A DNA stretch of 64,000 nt from Haematococcus lacustris (Eukaryota; Chlorophyta; Chlorophyceae; Chlamydomonadales; Haematococcaceae), in the NCBI GenBank assembly GCA_030144725.1, contig JASKMD010000184.1, positions 36,001-100,000 on the forward strand, written 5' to 3'. How positions within the stretch are numbered: position 1 is the first letter of the stretch; each line of letters opens with the position of its first letter. The position numbers and the translations under genes are program-made. The notes beneath the pieces were generated by a model. It made no database searches. It saw nothing but the letters and a program-made list of their open reading frames with translations, and was not told the origin of the DNA. This document shows positions 23,104 to 34,502 of the stretch, in pieces.

Positions 23104-23160
23104 GCTATAGTGCAGAGTTGGCATGAAAAACATGCGCTAATTGTAAGCTAATGACAGCTC
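23104..23160 (-). ncRNA. Candidate type-1 Fanzor 3' block (guide-RNA scaffold or element end)
   Basis: This block lies directly downstream, in minus-strand sense, of the Fanzor-like stop codon at 23178. It contains a perfect short hairpin, GCATG-AAAAA-CATGC. A second copy without the ORF lies at 9427-9478. In TnpB/Fanzor systems the guide RNA overlaps or follows the 3' end of the nuclease gene; the role here is inferred from that arrangement. Confidence 0.35.
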
Positions 23161-23177
23161 GACAAAGGGGGCACACA

Positions 23178-24806
23178 CTACTGTGCCCCAGCAGGCTGCT
23201 TCTGCTTCTGCTGGGCCTTGGGTGGCTTGTCTCGCAGCCGCTTGCAGCCCAGCACAGGGTACTCCTTACCCTTGGCTGGCAGCTTAGCCAGGTCTGGCCT
23301 CCAGCACAGCTCCAGCGGGCGCCACCTGCTCTCCCCCAATGCGCCGCATGTTTAGCGTTGCATGGCAGTTCCTATCCAGCCACCTGCCTGGCTGTGGTGC
23401 TGGCTTGGCTTTGGCAGCCTTGCCCTGGCCCTTGCCTTTGCCCTCAGTGGGCCCGGTGGGCTCAGCTGCCTGCTCAGCCTTGGTGCGCTTGCTGCGCTTG
23501 GCTGGCGGGGTAGTGCTGGGTCCTGACTCTGGGGCTGCTGGCTGTGTGGCTTCCTGGCTGCTAAGTGGGGCCTGTGGGAGCTTGCGGGGGGGCACTACCG
23601 GGCACCACATCATGCCCTGCATTGCCTGGTCACGCTGCTGGCTCCAGGCTGGGCGCAGCAGGCGCAGGTCCACCTGCCCCGCTGGGGGCTTCCAGCCTGC
23701 ACGCCTGGAGGCCTGCTCATGGTCCAGCTCCTCCTCACAGGCCTGCTGGCCATTCACTGCTGAGCTGACCTAAGTGGTGCAATGCTCATCCACGAGCACC
23801 ACCCTGCCCCGCAGCTGGTCTGTACCCCTGGGCCTGCACACCACCATGCAGCAGGCCCGCAGCACCGCGTCAGCACCCCACCCACCCCCAGTGCTAATGC
23901 AAGCTGCGCCAAAGAACACCACCATCTGCTTGGCACGCCCATGGCGCTCCATGGACACCTCCGCCATGTCCTTCTCCAACTGCAGCCGTACACACAAGGC
24001 ACACACATGGTGGCTGACATGGTGGCACCAGGTTGAGTATGGCACAATCAACTACTCTTTCATTCCATGCCTAACCCACCACCTCTCAATCCCTTACCCT
24101 CCCTCCCACCCACTCACCCCCATCTTCTTGAAGAACTGCTCCAGCGCCCGGTCCTGGGCGCCGTACAGCCTCAGCCGCTGCCGTGCCCACTTGGGGTCCA
24201 GGTACACCTCCCACACCGCATCCCAGGTGGCCAGGGTGACGGTGATGTGCTTTAGGTTGGCCACCAGGGAGGTGTCGGCTGAGCTGGCTGCTGCCAGGTG
24301 CTTGAGGTGTGGCTGGATTGGTGCTAGCCACTGCTGGGTGGTGCGGCGGGCACTGTTCAGGCCGCTGGTATGCTTCACCTGGCCCTTGGTCAGCTTCCAC
24401 CGGGTCAGCTGGTCAGCTACCAGCTGGCGCTGACTGCCTGGATGACGCCAGGGTCAATGCCCACCCTAATCTGTGTTGCTGGGTCGAACACATACTCACG
24501 CTGCTCAGCTATGCCCTTGCCTATGTGGGGAAGTCCCACTGCATGGGCCGCTGGTGCTGCTGCACTTAGGCGGCTGTTGCTGCTGGCAGCTGGGGGTGGG
24601 GCAGGAGGAGGGGGGAGGGGGCGCGTGTAGTGGACGCACACGCTGACACCGGCAGTCTCCACAGTCCTCTCAAAGTGATACCCCTTGTTGCGAAGCTTAT
24701 CCGTGTTGAACCACCTAGCCCAGTGGTGGCTCAGTCCTGGCTCTGTGGTGAAGGCTGCCCTAGTCTCCTTAATCATACCCATCTGCTTGCACACCCCATG
24801 CAGCAC
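23178..24806 (-). pseudogene. Fanzor/TnpB-like RNA-guided nuclease gene, broken
   Basis: The minus strand shows, in order: WARWFNTDKLRNKGYHFE, VSVCVHYTRP, a RuvC-I-like RVGIDPGVIQAV (about 24440-24475), ITVTLATWDAVWEVYLDP, an intron with donor at 24117 and acceptor at 23980, then MVVFFGAACISTGGGWGAD, RVVLVDEHCTT, AMQGMMWCPVV and a RuvC-III-like LDRNCHATLNMRRI. The tail is LPAKGKEYPVLGCKRLRDK. Known Fanzors have a DE-x-x-T-S-like motif and D-R-D-x-N-A-A at these places. Damage: a deletion/frameshift after RuvC-I near 24430, an in-frame TAG at 23770-23772 right after VDEHCTT, and a one-base frame change in a C run at 23333-23337. The assignment rests on motifs; the N-terminus is not defined. 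Confidence 0.68.
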
Positions 24807-25423
24807 CCTACTGTGCAGCCGGGCCGGGCCGCCCTCGCGAGCTCAGCAGCTGGGTGGGCCGCCCCGCCATGCCTAACCCAGGCAGACCAGGCCAGGAGTG
24901 GGTGTGCGTGCGCGACAGAGGCCTGCTGCGGAAGCGGCAGCGGCGGCATCAGCGGCAGCGATAGTGACATGTGCATCATGCCACGAGCCAAACAAAACAA
25001 ACAATTGCCCCTGACAAAGGGGATGTGTGTGCGATAGAGTGTGCATAGTGTAGGGTAGGGCTCTATCGACTCCTGGGGTTAGGGACCTAGGTTAGGGACA
25101 CACACCGGTCACTGACTCCTGTGGAGAAGTGTAGGGGCTTCACATGAGGATAGGGATACAGGACAGCCTGATACCTCACTAGGTCAGTGAAGATGCACAC
25201 ACACCGCGGTTGGGTTGCTCGGTGGAAAAATGTCTTGCAATTGTGTGGCCTGTGCGCCGCCACTTTCGGATTTTGGATATCTTCTTATTTGAACAGCGTC
25301 CGTTGCAATTAAGATCAAAACCTAAGTAACGGGCAATACTATACATTGTGTTTCGGCATCATCGTGTCTCTCCGACAGGGTCTGCCCTACTCCAGCCCCC
25401 GCGTCGCCAGTTTCGGCGCTTTG
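24807..25423. other. No supported gene
   Basis: It may include the lost 5' part of the Fanzor-like element. No other conserved frame is seen. CCTAGGTTAGGGAC-like short repeats occur at 25070-25100. Confidence 0.4.
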
Positions 25424-26667
25424 ATGAAGCTGCATAGTATTCTGCGCCGAGCACTGGGTGCCTGCGCACAACCTGAGGTTGCCAGCAACAGCACATCGGT
25501 GAGGAACTCACGGCCAAGCAATCATTACGCATTACATCTTGGGCGCTCTACCTGAGATGCCCGTGCGTCTGTGACCATTGCGCGGCTCACACCAACGTAT
25601 GCGCCACAGGTCAATGAAGATGAGACAATAGACGCCTCATGTCCTGGTGATGGATGTCCTCCGTTCCGCCAGCACGGTGCAGGTGCTTCACTGCTTAGTC
25701 CATCGCGGCTTGATCCGCACTGCGCCTAACTGCACGTCCACCTGGGCCAGGCACATATGTTCGCTGACGTCCCATGTTCAGCCCGTACTAGCTCCCCCCT
25801 CACGCCAGCTTCCTTGCTTGCTGTGCTATAGGATGTCCTCCCTTGGCCCTTCAAGCGAAGCGCTCCATCAGGGAGACACAAGCAACAACCGCTGATGACA
25901 TAGACAACAACACCCCTGCCCCAGTGCATCACCAATGCCCAGCTTCCTGCTCCCAGATGCCCGCCAACGTCCGCACCCCTGCCCCCTCACCCACCACCCC
26001 CTCCCAGCTCAGCTTCCACCTCCCTTCCCCTGGCCAACAGTCCTGTGACCATCTGAGCACGCCATTCAGAACCACCCCACCTGCCAATCTGCACCCCAGC
26101 ATGTCCATTCCCCTGCCAACATACGCTGGCCTTCCCCGAGCCGGCAGTGGCGGAGGCAGTGGACTGGGCAGCAGCTCCCCGCCCCCCCGACGCCATGGCC
26201 CCAGCTCCCGCCATGGGTCAGCATACTGGGCGCGTGGCCCCTCCATCTCCCTCCCCCAGCTGCAGCTCCACCAGCCCCTCCCCCCGTCGCCCCCCCAGCA
26301 GACCCAGCCGGCCCCAGACACCCAGTGGGGCCCCAGCGTGCACTGGCTGCGTGCCACGCTGGCAGCAGGCCTGGCCTCCGGGCTGCTGGCCCCTGACCAC
26401 CTGCAAGTCAGCCCCGACCTCGCCTCATCCTGCGCGTCACCCAGGAGCATCAGGCACAGCAACCAGCGCCTGCCACTGCACCCACACGCCTCAGGCCTGG
26501 ACCCAGTGGGCGCCAGCCTGTCTCAGGGGGCGTGTCAGGGGCAGCAGGGGGTGTGGGAGGAGGGCAGCTGGGCTCCACCCCTGGGCCGCATGGCGGTGAG
26601 CCGGACGGGGTCCCGGGTCGTCAGGAGCTGTGTGCTGGTGCGCCAGCTGTCACTGCAGCCAGCCTAG
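25424..26667 (+). CDS. Unrecognised Pro/Ser-rich protein
   Basis: Three exons, 25424-25498, 25610-25682 and 25832-26667, join in phase to 327 aa starting MKLHSILRRALGACAQP. Donors (TCG/GTGAGG, GCAG/GTGCTT) and acceptors (CCACAG, CTATAG) are good. The third exon is rich in Pro, Ser and Gln with a short less-biased part (HWLRATLAAGLASGLL). No domain is recognised. The large exon could be partly intron, and a GTGAGC donor near 26596 offers a different 3' end. The evidence is phase continuity, not homology. Confidence 0.45.
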
Positions 26668-27640
26668 GCGCACAGGTGCGTGGGAGGGCCAGCACCGCGG
26701 GCAGGTCGCATGCTGAAATGGGGGTACAGCCTGATCCCGCATGGCCTGCTCAACCCTGCATGGCCTGCCCGATCTCATGCTTACTGCTGGTTCCCACACA
26801 GCTGAAGAATGGAGTGTGTATGTCTTGCAGGTGCCAGATATGCCCTCCACCTGTCCTCTTCTCCTGCTGCTCACCGCGTCATGGCCCAGCTCCTTCACAG
26901 CCACGGCACCAGCGTGCCTTGCCCTTGGCCCTGAGGCCCTCCTGCAGGCCGTCCCAGGGCATGGGGTGGGTGGAGGTGATGGTGGGTTTGAGCCAGCTGT
27001 GGACCACCACAATGGACATACGTGTCCTTATTCATGGCCACGCAACCTGCCTGCTGGCAGCCCGCTGCTTGGATGGGGGAACAACAAAATGACGAGTGTT
27101 GTCCACAAGCTTGGTCACTCACTCTCACATGTAGCGTCACGCAAGGTCCCCATGCCCATTCATGTGATCACAGGCAGCAGTGGGCACCCTTTTTTGGCTG
27201 CACTGCCAATGCACTGTGGCATGTGACAACAGGCATTGCAGCACTTAGCCTGCAGTTTTGCCAAGTTGATGCTCTGACCGGCTAAAGGCGCAATGATGAC
27301 AATAAATGATGATGATGGCAATTTTGTCATGCGTGCTCATCACATGTGCTAAGCAGAGCTCACCATCACCATCGTCGCGTGCGGAACAGTTATGTCTTCT
27401 TATGAGCTGTTGTGCAAGGGCATAGCTGCGGTGTGGGGGTGGGGTCTAGGCATAGCGTATTGAGGCACAGCAGCTTGGCAGCAGTTTGGAGCTTGGCAGC
27501 AGATGGAGGGTGTGGAGGTGCAGTGTGGGAGTGTGGGACTGGGATGGTGTGGGATGGGACTGGACTGTTTTCCTGCAATGGACCCACCCCGCCTGAGATC
27601 CTAGGTGGGATGCAGTGTGGAGAGTAGACTGGGGGAGTGA
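26668..27640. other. No supported gene; possible decayed element
   Basis: The minus strand around 26880-27110 has broken pieces such as VVVHSWLKPTITSTHPMPWD followed by LRAKGKARWCRGCEG, interrupted by stops. This looks like an old coding sequence, possibly part of the same mobile family as the Fanzor tail just to the right. I could not identify it. Confidence 0.35.
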
Positions 27641-27649
27641 GGCACATTA

Positions 27650-27760
27650 CTGCAAGGAGCTATGGCTGCAGCTGGGTAGGTCGCACCGGGCAGCAGAGTA
27701 CTGGCGGGGCATTCATGGCTATGCCCGCAACCACCCATATGGCCTAGGAGCAAAGTAGGC
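27650..27760 (+). pseudogene. Fanzor-like C-terminal tail remnant
   Basis: The plus strand reads HRAAEYWRGIHGYARNHPYG and then GLGAK and a stop. It matches the tail of the remnant at 35720-35905 (LHRAAEHRRGTNGWARNHP). Upstream RuvC parts are not recognisable. Confidence 0.5.
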
Positions 27761-27782
27761 TAAACTACAAGCCATTTAAGCA

Positions 27783-27864
27783 TTAAGCTGTTGGTTTGAT
27801 GTGAAGCCTAGTGGTCTTCGGAGGGTTAGGAAGTGTAGGGGGGTCATTCAGAGGTGACACCCTC
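27783..27864 (+). ncRNA. Type-2 Fanzor 3' block, copy E (internally shortened)
   Basis: It begins AAGCTGTTGGTTTGATGTGA and continues CCTAGTGGTCTTCGGAGGG, nearly identical to the minus-strand sequence at 35661-35698. It ends with GACACCCTC, resembling the CAACACCCTG end of the other copies. The middle portion appears deleted. It follows a Fanzor-like tail in the same orientation, as copy A does. Candidate RNA scaffold or element end. Confidence 0.4.
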
Positions 27865-28479
27865 AATGCCGAATTTGTTTTGCGGTCAAGGAGCTGTGTG
27901 CAATGGCTTAGGTTTGCATGGCGCTAATGTCAGGCTGAGGCACGATTGTTGATGCAATGCAAGATGCGATAGTTTGATTACTGATGACTTATGGTTGCCT
28001 GTCATCATGATGAGAGATGTTGTTGCCATGATGGAGCATGGTCAGCATGGCTTGAGTCTGCCGACGATGGAGGATGAGCTGATTCTATTCGGCAGTCGCA
28101 TTAGTGCTGCTCTGAAGTGTTGTCGCGCTTCAAGCATGCTAGTCAAGCATGCTAGTGGGCGGCGCGGGGCGGGGCGGGGCCCCTGCAGTTATATAGCTGC
28201 TCCTGCCTAGCATCACAGCTGCCCAGCACGTCACCATCGTATTAACAACAACGTAACAATGACAACGACATGGAGCATGCATTCGAACCATAGAAGCATA
28301 GAACCATAGAACCTGACATCACAGGTTGCGCTGGTCGCAATGCGGAATGCAACGTCCATACATCGCCGGAACCGTTGCTTGCGCTTTCCCTTGCGCATAG
28401 AGGTGTCCGTTCGCGCAGGTGTCCGTCTCCATGTGACACGCTTGACGGCTGGAGTATCTCTAAACCGGTTTGCGTGTGC
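27865..28479. other. Intergenic, downstream of cytochrome b5 reductase
   Basis: No coding frame is supported. The GGCGGCGCGGGGCGGGGCGGGG run at about 28155-28180 is GC-box-like. Confidence 0.4.
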
Positions 28480-30258
28480 TCAGAATTTGTAGACCTGGCT
28501 GCTGTTGTACCCAAGCTCCTTCAGCGCGCCCTCCAGCTCACCCTGCAAGCAACCAACAGGCCAGCTACCCCTCACCTCCAGTTGGCACGTTCTACACACT
28601 GCCACATTCCCTCACTATTCTATTCCCTCTCTCCTACCAGGCCACAAACATTGAGGGTTGCCCTCTCTGCCAAGCTCAAGCCAAGCTAAGCAGATTAGCA
28701 AGCAAGCATACATGCAGTTCATGCAAACAATCAACATAGCATAGCATTTGCCCCATTGCGCAACATATCATAGGAGTAGGCCCCACAGGAACCCAAGGCG
28801 CCGGAAGGCATAGGAGTAGGCGGCACCCAGGCCACCGCCTCACCGCCTGTTTGCCCCAATGTCCAATGCGACAGCAGTCATAGAGGCAGGCAGGGCGAGC
28901 AGGGCTCGACCAGCCAGGTGCACTTGCCTGCGTGAAGTCCTTGGCCTTGTTGCCACTGACAGCAGTCATGAAGCCAGGCGGGCCGCACACCTAAACCGGG
29001 CAGCAGCAGTGAGAGCAGCAGCAGAAGTGGCAGCAGCAGCAGCAGCAGCAGCCTCAACGGCACCAGCATTAGCTTGGGGGTGACGAGACGAGCTTTAACG
29101 CTCAGTGCCACATACTGTGCAACTGGGCTGCTGCCACTGCTGCTGCCCCTGCCCCAGGCACCCACCAGCACCATGTTGGCAGGGTCGGGTGGAGGCATGG
29201 TCTTCTGCAGCACCTCCTGCACTCACCCAGGCCAGCCATGCAGCACAGCACCACCTGCTGCACCAGGCAGCCTTCAGCCAGTGATGCTGAGCGATGCTGG
29301 CAACCAGCGCTGGTGAGTGCCCTGCAGCCCAGCTTTGCACATCGTTGCGTGCATGGTGCCAGTGAGAGCTGCCAGCTGATCAGGTCAGCAAGTGTCTTAG
29401 CCCAAGCTGCCCATGCCCAGGCAAGGCTAAGCAGTCTGAACAGGCTGGCAGTGATAATGGCGTAGAGCGCTCGTGTCAGACTGGCAGTGATGAAAAACAC
29501 AACGACCATCATCATCAGCATCATCATCAGCAGCAGCAGCCACAGCAGCAGCAGCAGGTGCCATGAGGGTGGCTTCAGCACGCTTCCAAGTGTCTCCCTG
29601 GCTGCGCTGCCCAGCCCAGCCGCAGACCCAGACCCAAGCCCACCACCCAGGCCAAGGTTACGGCCAGGCCATGCAAGGCCAGGCCAGGCCAGGCCAGGGG
29701 TCACAGCCAGGGCCGTGTCACAGGGGTCGCACGTCTGCCATGTAGCTGGCCTTTCAAGCACTGCTGACAGTTGGAGCAGTTGGCTGCTGACAGTCGGAGC
29801 AGTTGGAGCAGTTGGCGCTGACAGGCATGGCTGGGCGGTGGGGCCTGCAGTGGTTGGGGTGATGAGGGGGCCTGCAGCCGCACCTTGTTCACTCGGCCTA
29901 CCAGACCTGGCCAGAACAGGCCACCCCAGCCAGGCTTGTCCACAATATAGGTCACCTGCACGGTTCAGGCCCAGTCAGGGGGCAAGGGTCAGGGTCTGGG
30001 TCAGGGTGCCAGGGGCAGGGTCAGGGTCAGAGGTCAGGGTCAAATCCAGGGTCAGGTCAGGGTCATGGGTCATGGGGGCAGCGTCAGGGGTCAGGGGTGA
30101 AGATCAGAGTAGGGTGAGGTTCACCTTCAGCCTGTCAGCGTGTTTAGCTGCCAGGGCGTCCAGGCGAGCCTTAAGGATGATGTCGCCGGGCGTCAGGTTG
30201 GCGTACAGCAGGCTGACCTTGGTGGTGTCTGCCGGGTTGGCTAGCACTGCGTCAATGA

Positions 30259-30297
<39 letters not shown>

Positions 30298-32921
30298 GGC
30301 AGGCACGGCAAAGGGTGAGGTCGGCAGCAGTGGAAGCAGCGGCAGCGAACATGGCAAGAGGTGAGGTCCGCAGCATGTCCACACACAGGGGTCAGGCTGG
30401 GAGGCGGCTGGAGCTGGGCAGACTGGCTCGCAATATTACAGAGTAGTTACGTGACCTGTTGTCCAGAGCCCGTGGTCAAAAACCTCCCTGAACAGGGGTC
30501 AGAAGGGTGCAGGCAATGTGTCGGGTTGGTGGTGGAAGTAGGCAGGGCAGGGCAAGGCGGGGAGGGGTGGTGGAGGGAGGTGCTAGCCAGGCCTGTGGGT
30601 TGCTGCTTGCCTTACCTGCAGCATGGGGGTGAGCCCTGTGCCCCCTGCCACCATACCAATCTGCTTCTTCATGTTCGCCTGGTAGGGGATTTTGGGGATG
30701 GGCCCCTTCATCTGCACCCACAGAGAAGTCAATAGAGAGTCAGCATGGCCTGCCCTGCCCCTGGCCCTGCCCCTGGCCCTGCCCCTGCCCTTGCCCCTGC
30801 CTCTGCCCCTGCCCCTGCCCCTGCCCCTGCCACTTCCCCTGGCCCTGCCGCTGCCCCTGGCCTTGCCCCTGCCCCTGGCCCTGCCGCTGCCCCTGGCCTT
30901 GGCCCTGCCCCTGGCCCTGCCCCTGGCCCTGCCCCTGGCCCTGCCCCTGGCCCTGCCCCTGGCCCTGCCCCTGGCCCTGCCCCTGGCCCTGCCCCTGCCT
31001 CTGCCCCTTGCTCCTCCTCCTGCTCTTCTCTCATCCCCAGCACACCTCTAAAGAATCCCCAACCTTCAAGTTGCCCATGTGCTTGCTCATGTTGCCAGTA
31101 GGGTACACCTAGCACCATGACAGCAGGGGCAGGGGCATCAGAGGCAGCAGCCTTAGCAGCAATGGCAGGAGCAGCAGAAGTCTCCCCCTCTCCCCTGCCA
31201 CGCAGGGTTGCCTAGTATGCACTATGCACTCAGCCCCTTCACCAACCCTGTGCTTTCACATTCTGAATGCGTCGAACAGATGGCCTAAAGTGGTGAAGGA
31301 CAGTGGGTGCAAGGCAAGGGTGGGGCGAGTGGGCATCCCGGGCCAGTTGAGGAGGAGAGGGTCAAGTCAGATGCTTCAACCAGAGTGAGCACAGCAGTGG
31401 TAGGACAAGTGCCACTCAGCACTGGTGGGTAAAGGGAAGGGCAGGGGGCAGATGTGAGGAAGGAGGGCTAGGTGCATGCATCACCAGGCCAGGTGGGAAG
31501 CTGGCAGGTAGGTAGGTACTGGTAGGTAAGGGGGAAGGGCGGGGGCCAGGGGGTAGGGCAAGTGGGCGAGTAGAGGGTGAAGGGGCAAGGGGGGTGGCAA
31601 GGTGGCTCAGGCATGGGGGCTGCGCCTGAGTCCACCCACCTTGACCACCAGGTCCATGTAGCCGCGTGCATCAGGGGCTGAGGTGGGGGTGTAGGGACGC
31701 ACCACAGGCTTGGCCTCAGCGCCCTCCCCCATGACCGCCCTGGAGGAGCAGTCGCGAGGTGGAGCAATGACAGCGGAGCAGAGGGTGGAGAGGGTGGACA
31801 GAGTGAGTGGGAATGATGGCCAGCAGGTACAGTAGGGCAAGGCAGGAGCAGAGGGGCAGAGGAGCAAGGGGGGGAGAGACCGGGGAAGGGGAGGGGAGAA
31901 AGGGGGGCAGGGGGGCAGGGGGGTGAAGCACCCTACATGGTGTGGAGCAAGGCCGTATTGTATGAACGCAGAAGTTGGGAGGTGGGTAGGTAGGTAGGTA
32001 GGTGGTAAGGTAGGTGGTTCAGTGGGTAGGTAGGTAGGTGGGTCAGTGGGTGGGCGGGGGGCTGCCTCACTTTGTAACAAGGCAGGAGGCCACATTGAGG
32101 CCAGACACCTGGTTGTTTGGCAGCTCAAACCTGCACCACACACGGTGGTCAAGTGCAGGGAAGGGGCCACTCAGCACAGGGGGGCAGGGCCCGCCCTAGC
32201 TCTCTGTGACCCTGCATGGCCCTTGTGTGATGCAGTGTGACCCATGCAGGCAGACGTGCACCAAGGCTGCCCGTCACCCAAAGATTGGGTGGGGTGAAGG
32301 GTGAGGTGGGGTGAAGTGAGTTACCATAGCCACCACCGTCATGCCACCCAACATGTGTGACTCAAGTGTGGCCTCACACTGGGTGTGGTGTGCATCGCAC
32401 ATGCAGCTCACCCACCTTAGGCGCAACGTATTGTGCGTCAGCTTCTCCTTCTCTGCAGCATGTCAATCAATCAAAAGTGTGCCATGGTGCAAGAGGAAAA
32501 CGGCTGAGGTGCAGCATACCCGTCAGAGATCTGACTACATCCACAGGGCATCAGCCACTGGTCAGGTGGAAGACATTCCAAAAGATACTAGGTGACACTG
32601 TGCCGATGCCTAGGGTCATCAGGGTTGCTTTCTGTGACAACCCCTCCTCTAACAGCAGCCACAAGCATGGCAGTGGCCTGTTGGGAACCAACGGCGCTCA
32701 CCAATGAGAACAAAGGATTTGAACTCTTGGGGGTCGAGTGCGCCAGTCTTTGCAGGCTTTGCATCAGCGAATGCCTGGGTCGCAAGCATGCGCCAACCCG
32801 TGTTCATTGGAGCGCTGCTCCCATCGCTCTCGTTAGCAGATCGCCAAGCCAGGCCCGTCGCCGCGGCCGCGAGCGCAAGTGAGGGCATTGCCACGTATGC
32901 ATTTCTCAGGGAAGGTAGCAT
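28480..32921 (-). CDS. NADH-cytochrome b5 reductase
   Basis: Eleven exons in minus order: 32921-32702, 32452-32416, 32130-32071, 31739-31640, 31108-31046, 30711-30616, 30259-30125, 29955-29884, 29216-29166, 28990-28928, 28542-28480. They give 319 aa. The enzyme passes electrons from NADH through FAD to cytochrome b5, usually on the ER or outer mitochondrial membrane. Seen: an N-terminal hydrophobic stretch (about 10-27), FAD motif RPYTPTS at 120-126, KVGDSLE, the NADH-binding GGTGLTPM near 183, and CGPPGFM near 280, ending LGYNSSQVYKF. The start is the ATG giving MLPSLRNAYVAM; the frame is open further up to 33149, so a longer N-terminus is possible. Intron 10 is GC-AG with the donor GCAAGT. 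Confidence 0.92.
30748..31012. repeat. 12-bp CCCCTGGCCCTG tandem repeat in an intron
   Basis: About 265 bp of CCCCTGGCCCTG and variants, entirely within intron 5 of the cytochrome b5 reductase gene, between exons 31046-31108 and 30616-30711. The long Pro/Ala/Leu ORFs here are artefacts. Confidence 0.85.
31981..32060. repeat. GGTA tetranucleotide repeat
   Basis: Runs of GGTAGGTAGGTA and GGTGGGTAGG in intron 3 of the reductase gene. A shorter run is at 31501-31530. Confidence 0.8.
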
Positions 32922-34496
32922 TGCCTCAAGTGATCTGCGCAGCTGCAGCGTGGTCTGAGCCTGCGATGAGACGGATGGCGTGAGAGCGGTTCGAGTGATG
33001 GAGGAGTGGCAATGAAGTGAGTTGGGGCGCCCCCAGCACTGGGATTCCACAGCAGCTGAGCAGGACAGACCATACAGAACATGGCAGCTTGAGCAGCCGG
33101 TGAGGAGGCTGTTAGGGTAAGGTGCCTGGTCAGGTTCCTGGTTACCCATCTCTCCAAACCCTACAGGTAGGTCTACTGCCTCCCTAGATCAAGGTGCATG
33201 CGCTCCCTGATGAAAACGTGGCCGAAATGCCAAATGCTACATGACGCGGCCGACATGGCCAACTTAGCAGTACAGATTTTGCAAGCCAGGTGGCGCTCGC
33301 AGGGCTGAATAAAGTCCAAGCTGCATCTGTCTAAAGGCGTGCAAGATTGGTTCCTAGACCTTCCCTGGCATACCCCTCAAGCATACCCACAAGCCTCGCT
33401 AGCTGCTGCCAACATCGGCACTCGCATGTCTGCTGAAGCCACGCTGCGTAGGACGCGTCTCTGCGGGAGCTGTGACATGTATAGGTACCGGTCGCCGCAG
33501 CTCACATCAGCCTCTCCGCGGCTGTTGATAGACTCCCATGTAGTAGGTAGCAAGCCCCACACCGCACATGCGGCGCATTGCAGGTCCTTCAGGCATGCTA
33601 AGTATTAAGCACATGACATCGAGCGCGCTGAAGCAAGAACTTCCACTTTTGAGCAAGGCGAGCACTTGTGTTGTTGTGCATTGGGTGTGCAGCCTCATTC
33701 TTGATTATGACGACCCTCATTTGGCACAGTATTCGTCCAGCAGTGTCCATCTCTGCCCCCTTGCCTGGCTGAGCCTTTGGGCCTCTTCACCACCTTGCGG
33801 GCGGCCTGCCCTTGGGCAGCTGCAGGCACGGGGCCCAGTGCATTCTAGCTGATACACCTGCATACATATACACAACATGCCCGCCACCTCAGGGCCCACC
33901 ACCCCAGTGCCTGTTTTGCGTCTGAGCAGCCACTAGACACCCACCTGCATTTAAGGCATGTGCCCATTGTCATCGTGAGGCATGCCGCACATTGCACAGG
34001 AGCATGTTACATGGCATACGGCTGCGAGATTTGGCTGCTACATCATGCAGCTCACCTTGATTTGGGTGTGGGTTTATCAAGGAATTAGACATCGTGCCAA
34101 GCCCTGCCATGTCTGCAGCAGGTCAAGCCCATAGCCTCAGCAGCATTGCCTGCCTGTGTGCACGCCCCTCCCACTCCTAGCACCATAGCCTACTCCTGCA
34201 CCTGCTCCTATCACCCAGTCGTCATCCTGACGGCTTCTAAGAGAGAGGAACCCACCCCTCCTTGCCACATGTCGAGGTCAGGCTACTGAGCCACCCCTGT
34301 TACCCAGCTCCCCCTATCACCCAGCCTTCACCCTGCCTGCCCTGTATCCCGTACCAGCAACCCCTGTCACCCCTCATCAACCCTCCGTCACCCTGCCTGC
34401 CCTGCCCTCCCTACCTGCACCCCTTGGCCCAGCCCGGGGCATAAGCTGGCATTGCAGTGGGTAATGCCCTGCGCCCATGCTGCCGTTTTCCCGCAG
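32922..34496. other. Divergent intergenic region with possible upstream exon
   Basis: It separates the minus-strand reductase from the plus-strand coiled-coil gene. An ATG at 33426 opens MSAEATLRRTRLCGSCDMYR and then meets AG/GTACCG. Another ATG near 33593 opens a 31-codon piece ending at GTGTGC. Either could be a 5' exon of the coiled-coil gene. Neither is proven. Confidence 0.35.
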
Positions 34497-34502
34497 GACC
34501 GC

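Noticed and set aside
25929..26462. 177-aa minus-strand ORF opposite the Pro/Ser-rich gene
   Set aside because: Its Gly/Trp/Arg-rich composition is the complement of the plus-strand Pro/Ser codons; only the plus strand has in-phase splice sites.
30692..31118. Three long overlapping ORFs of Pro/Ala/Leu or Gly/Ala repeats on both strands
   Set aside because: They lie within intron 5 of the cytochrome b5 reductase gene and only reflect the 12-bp satellite.
33717..33902. Minus-strand LLDEYCAK resembling the Fanzor VDEHCTT motif
   Set aside because: It is a single short match; the neighbouring residues do not match the family and no RuvC motif is nearby.
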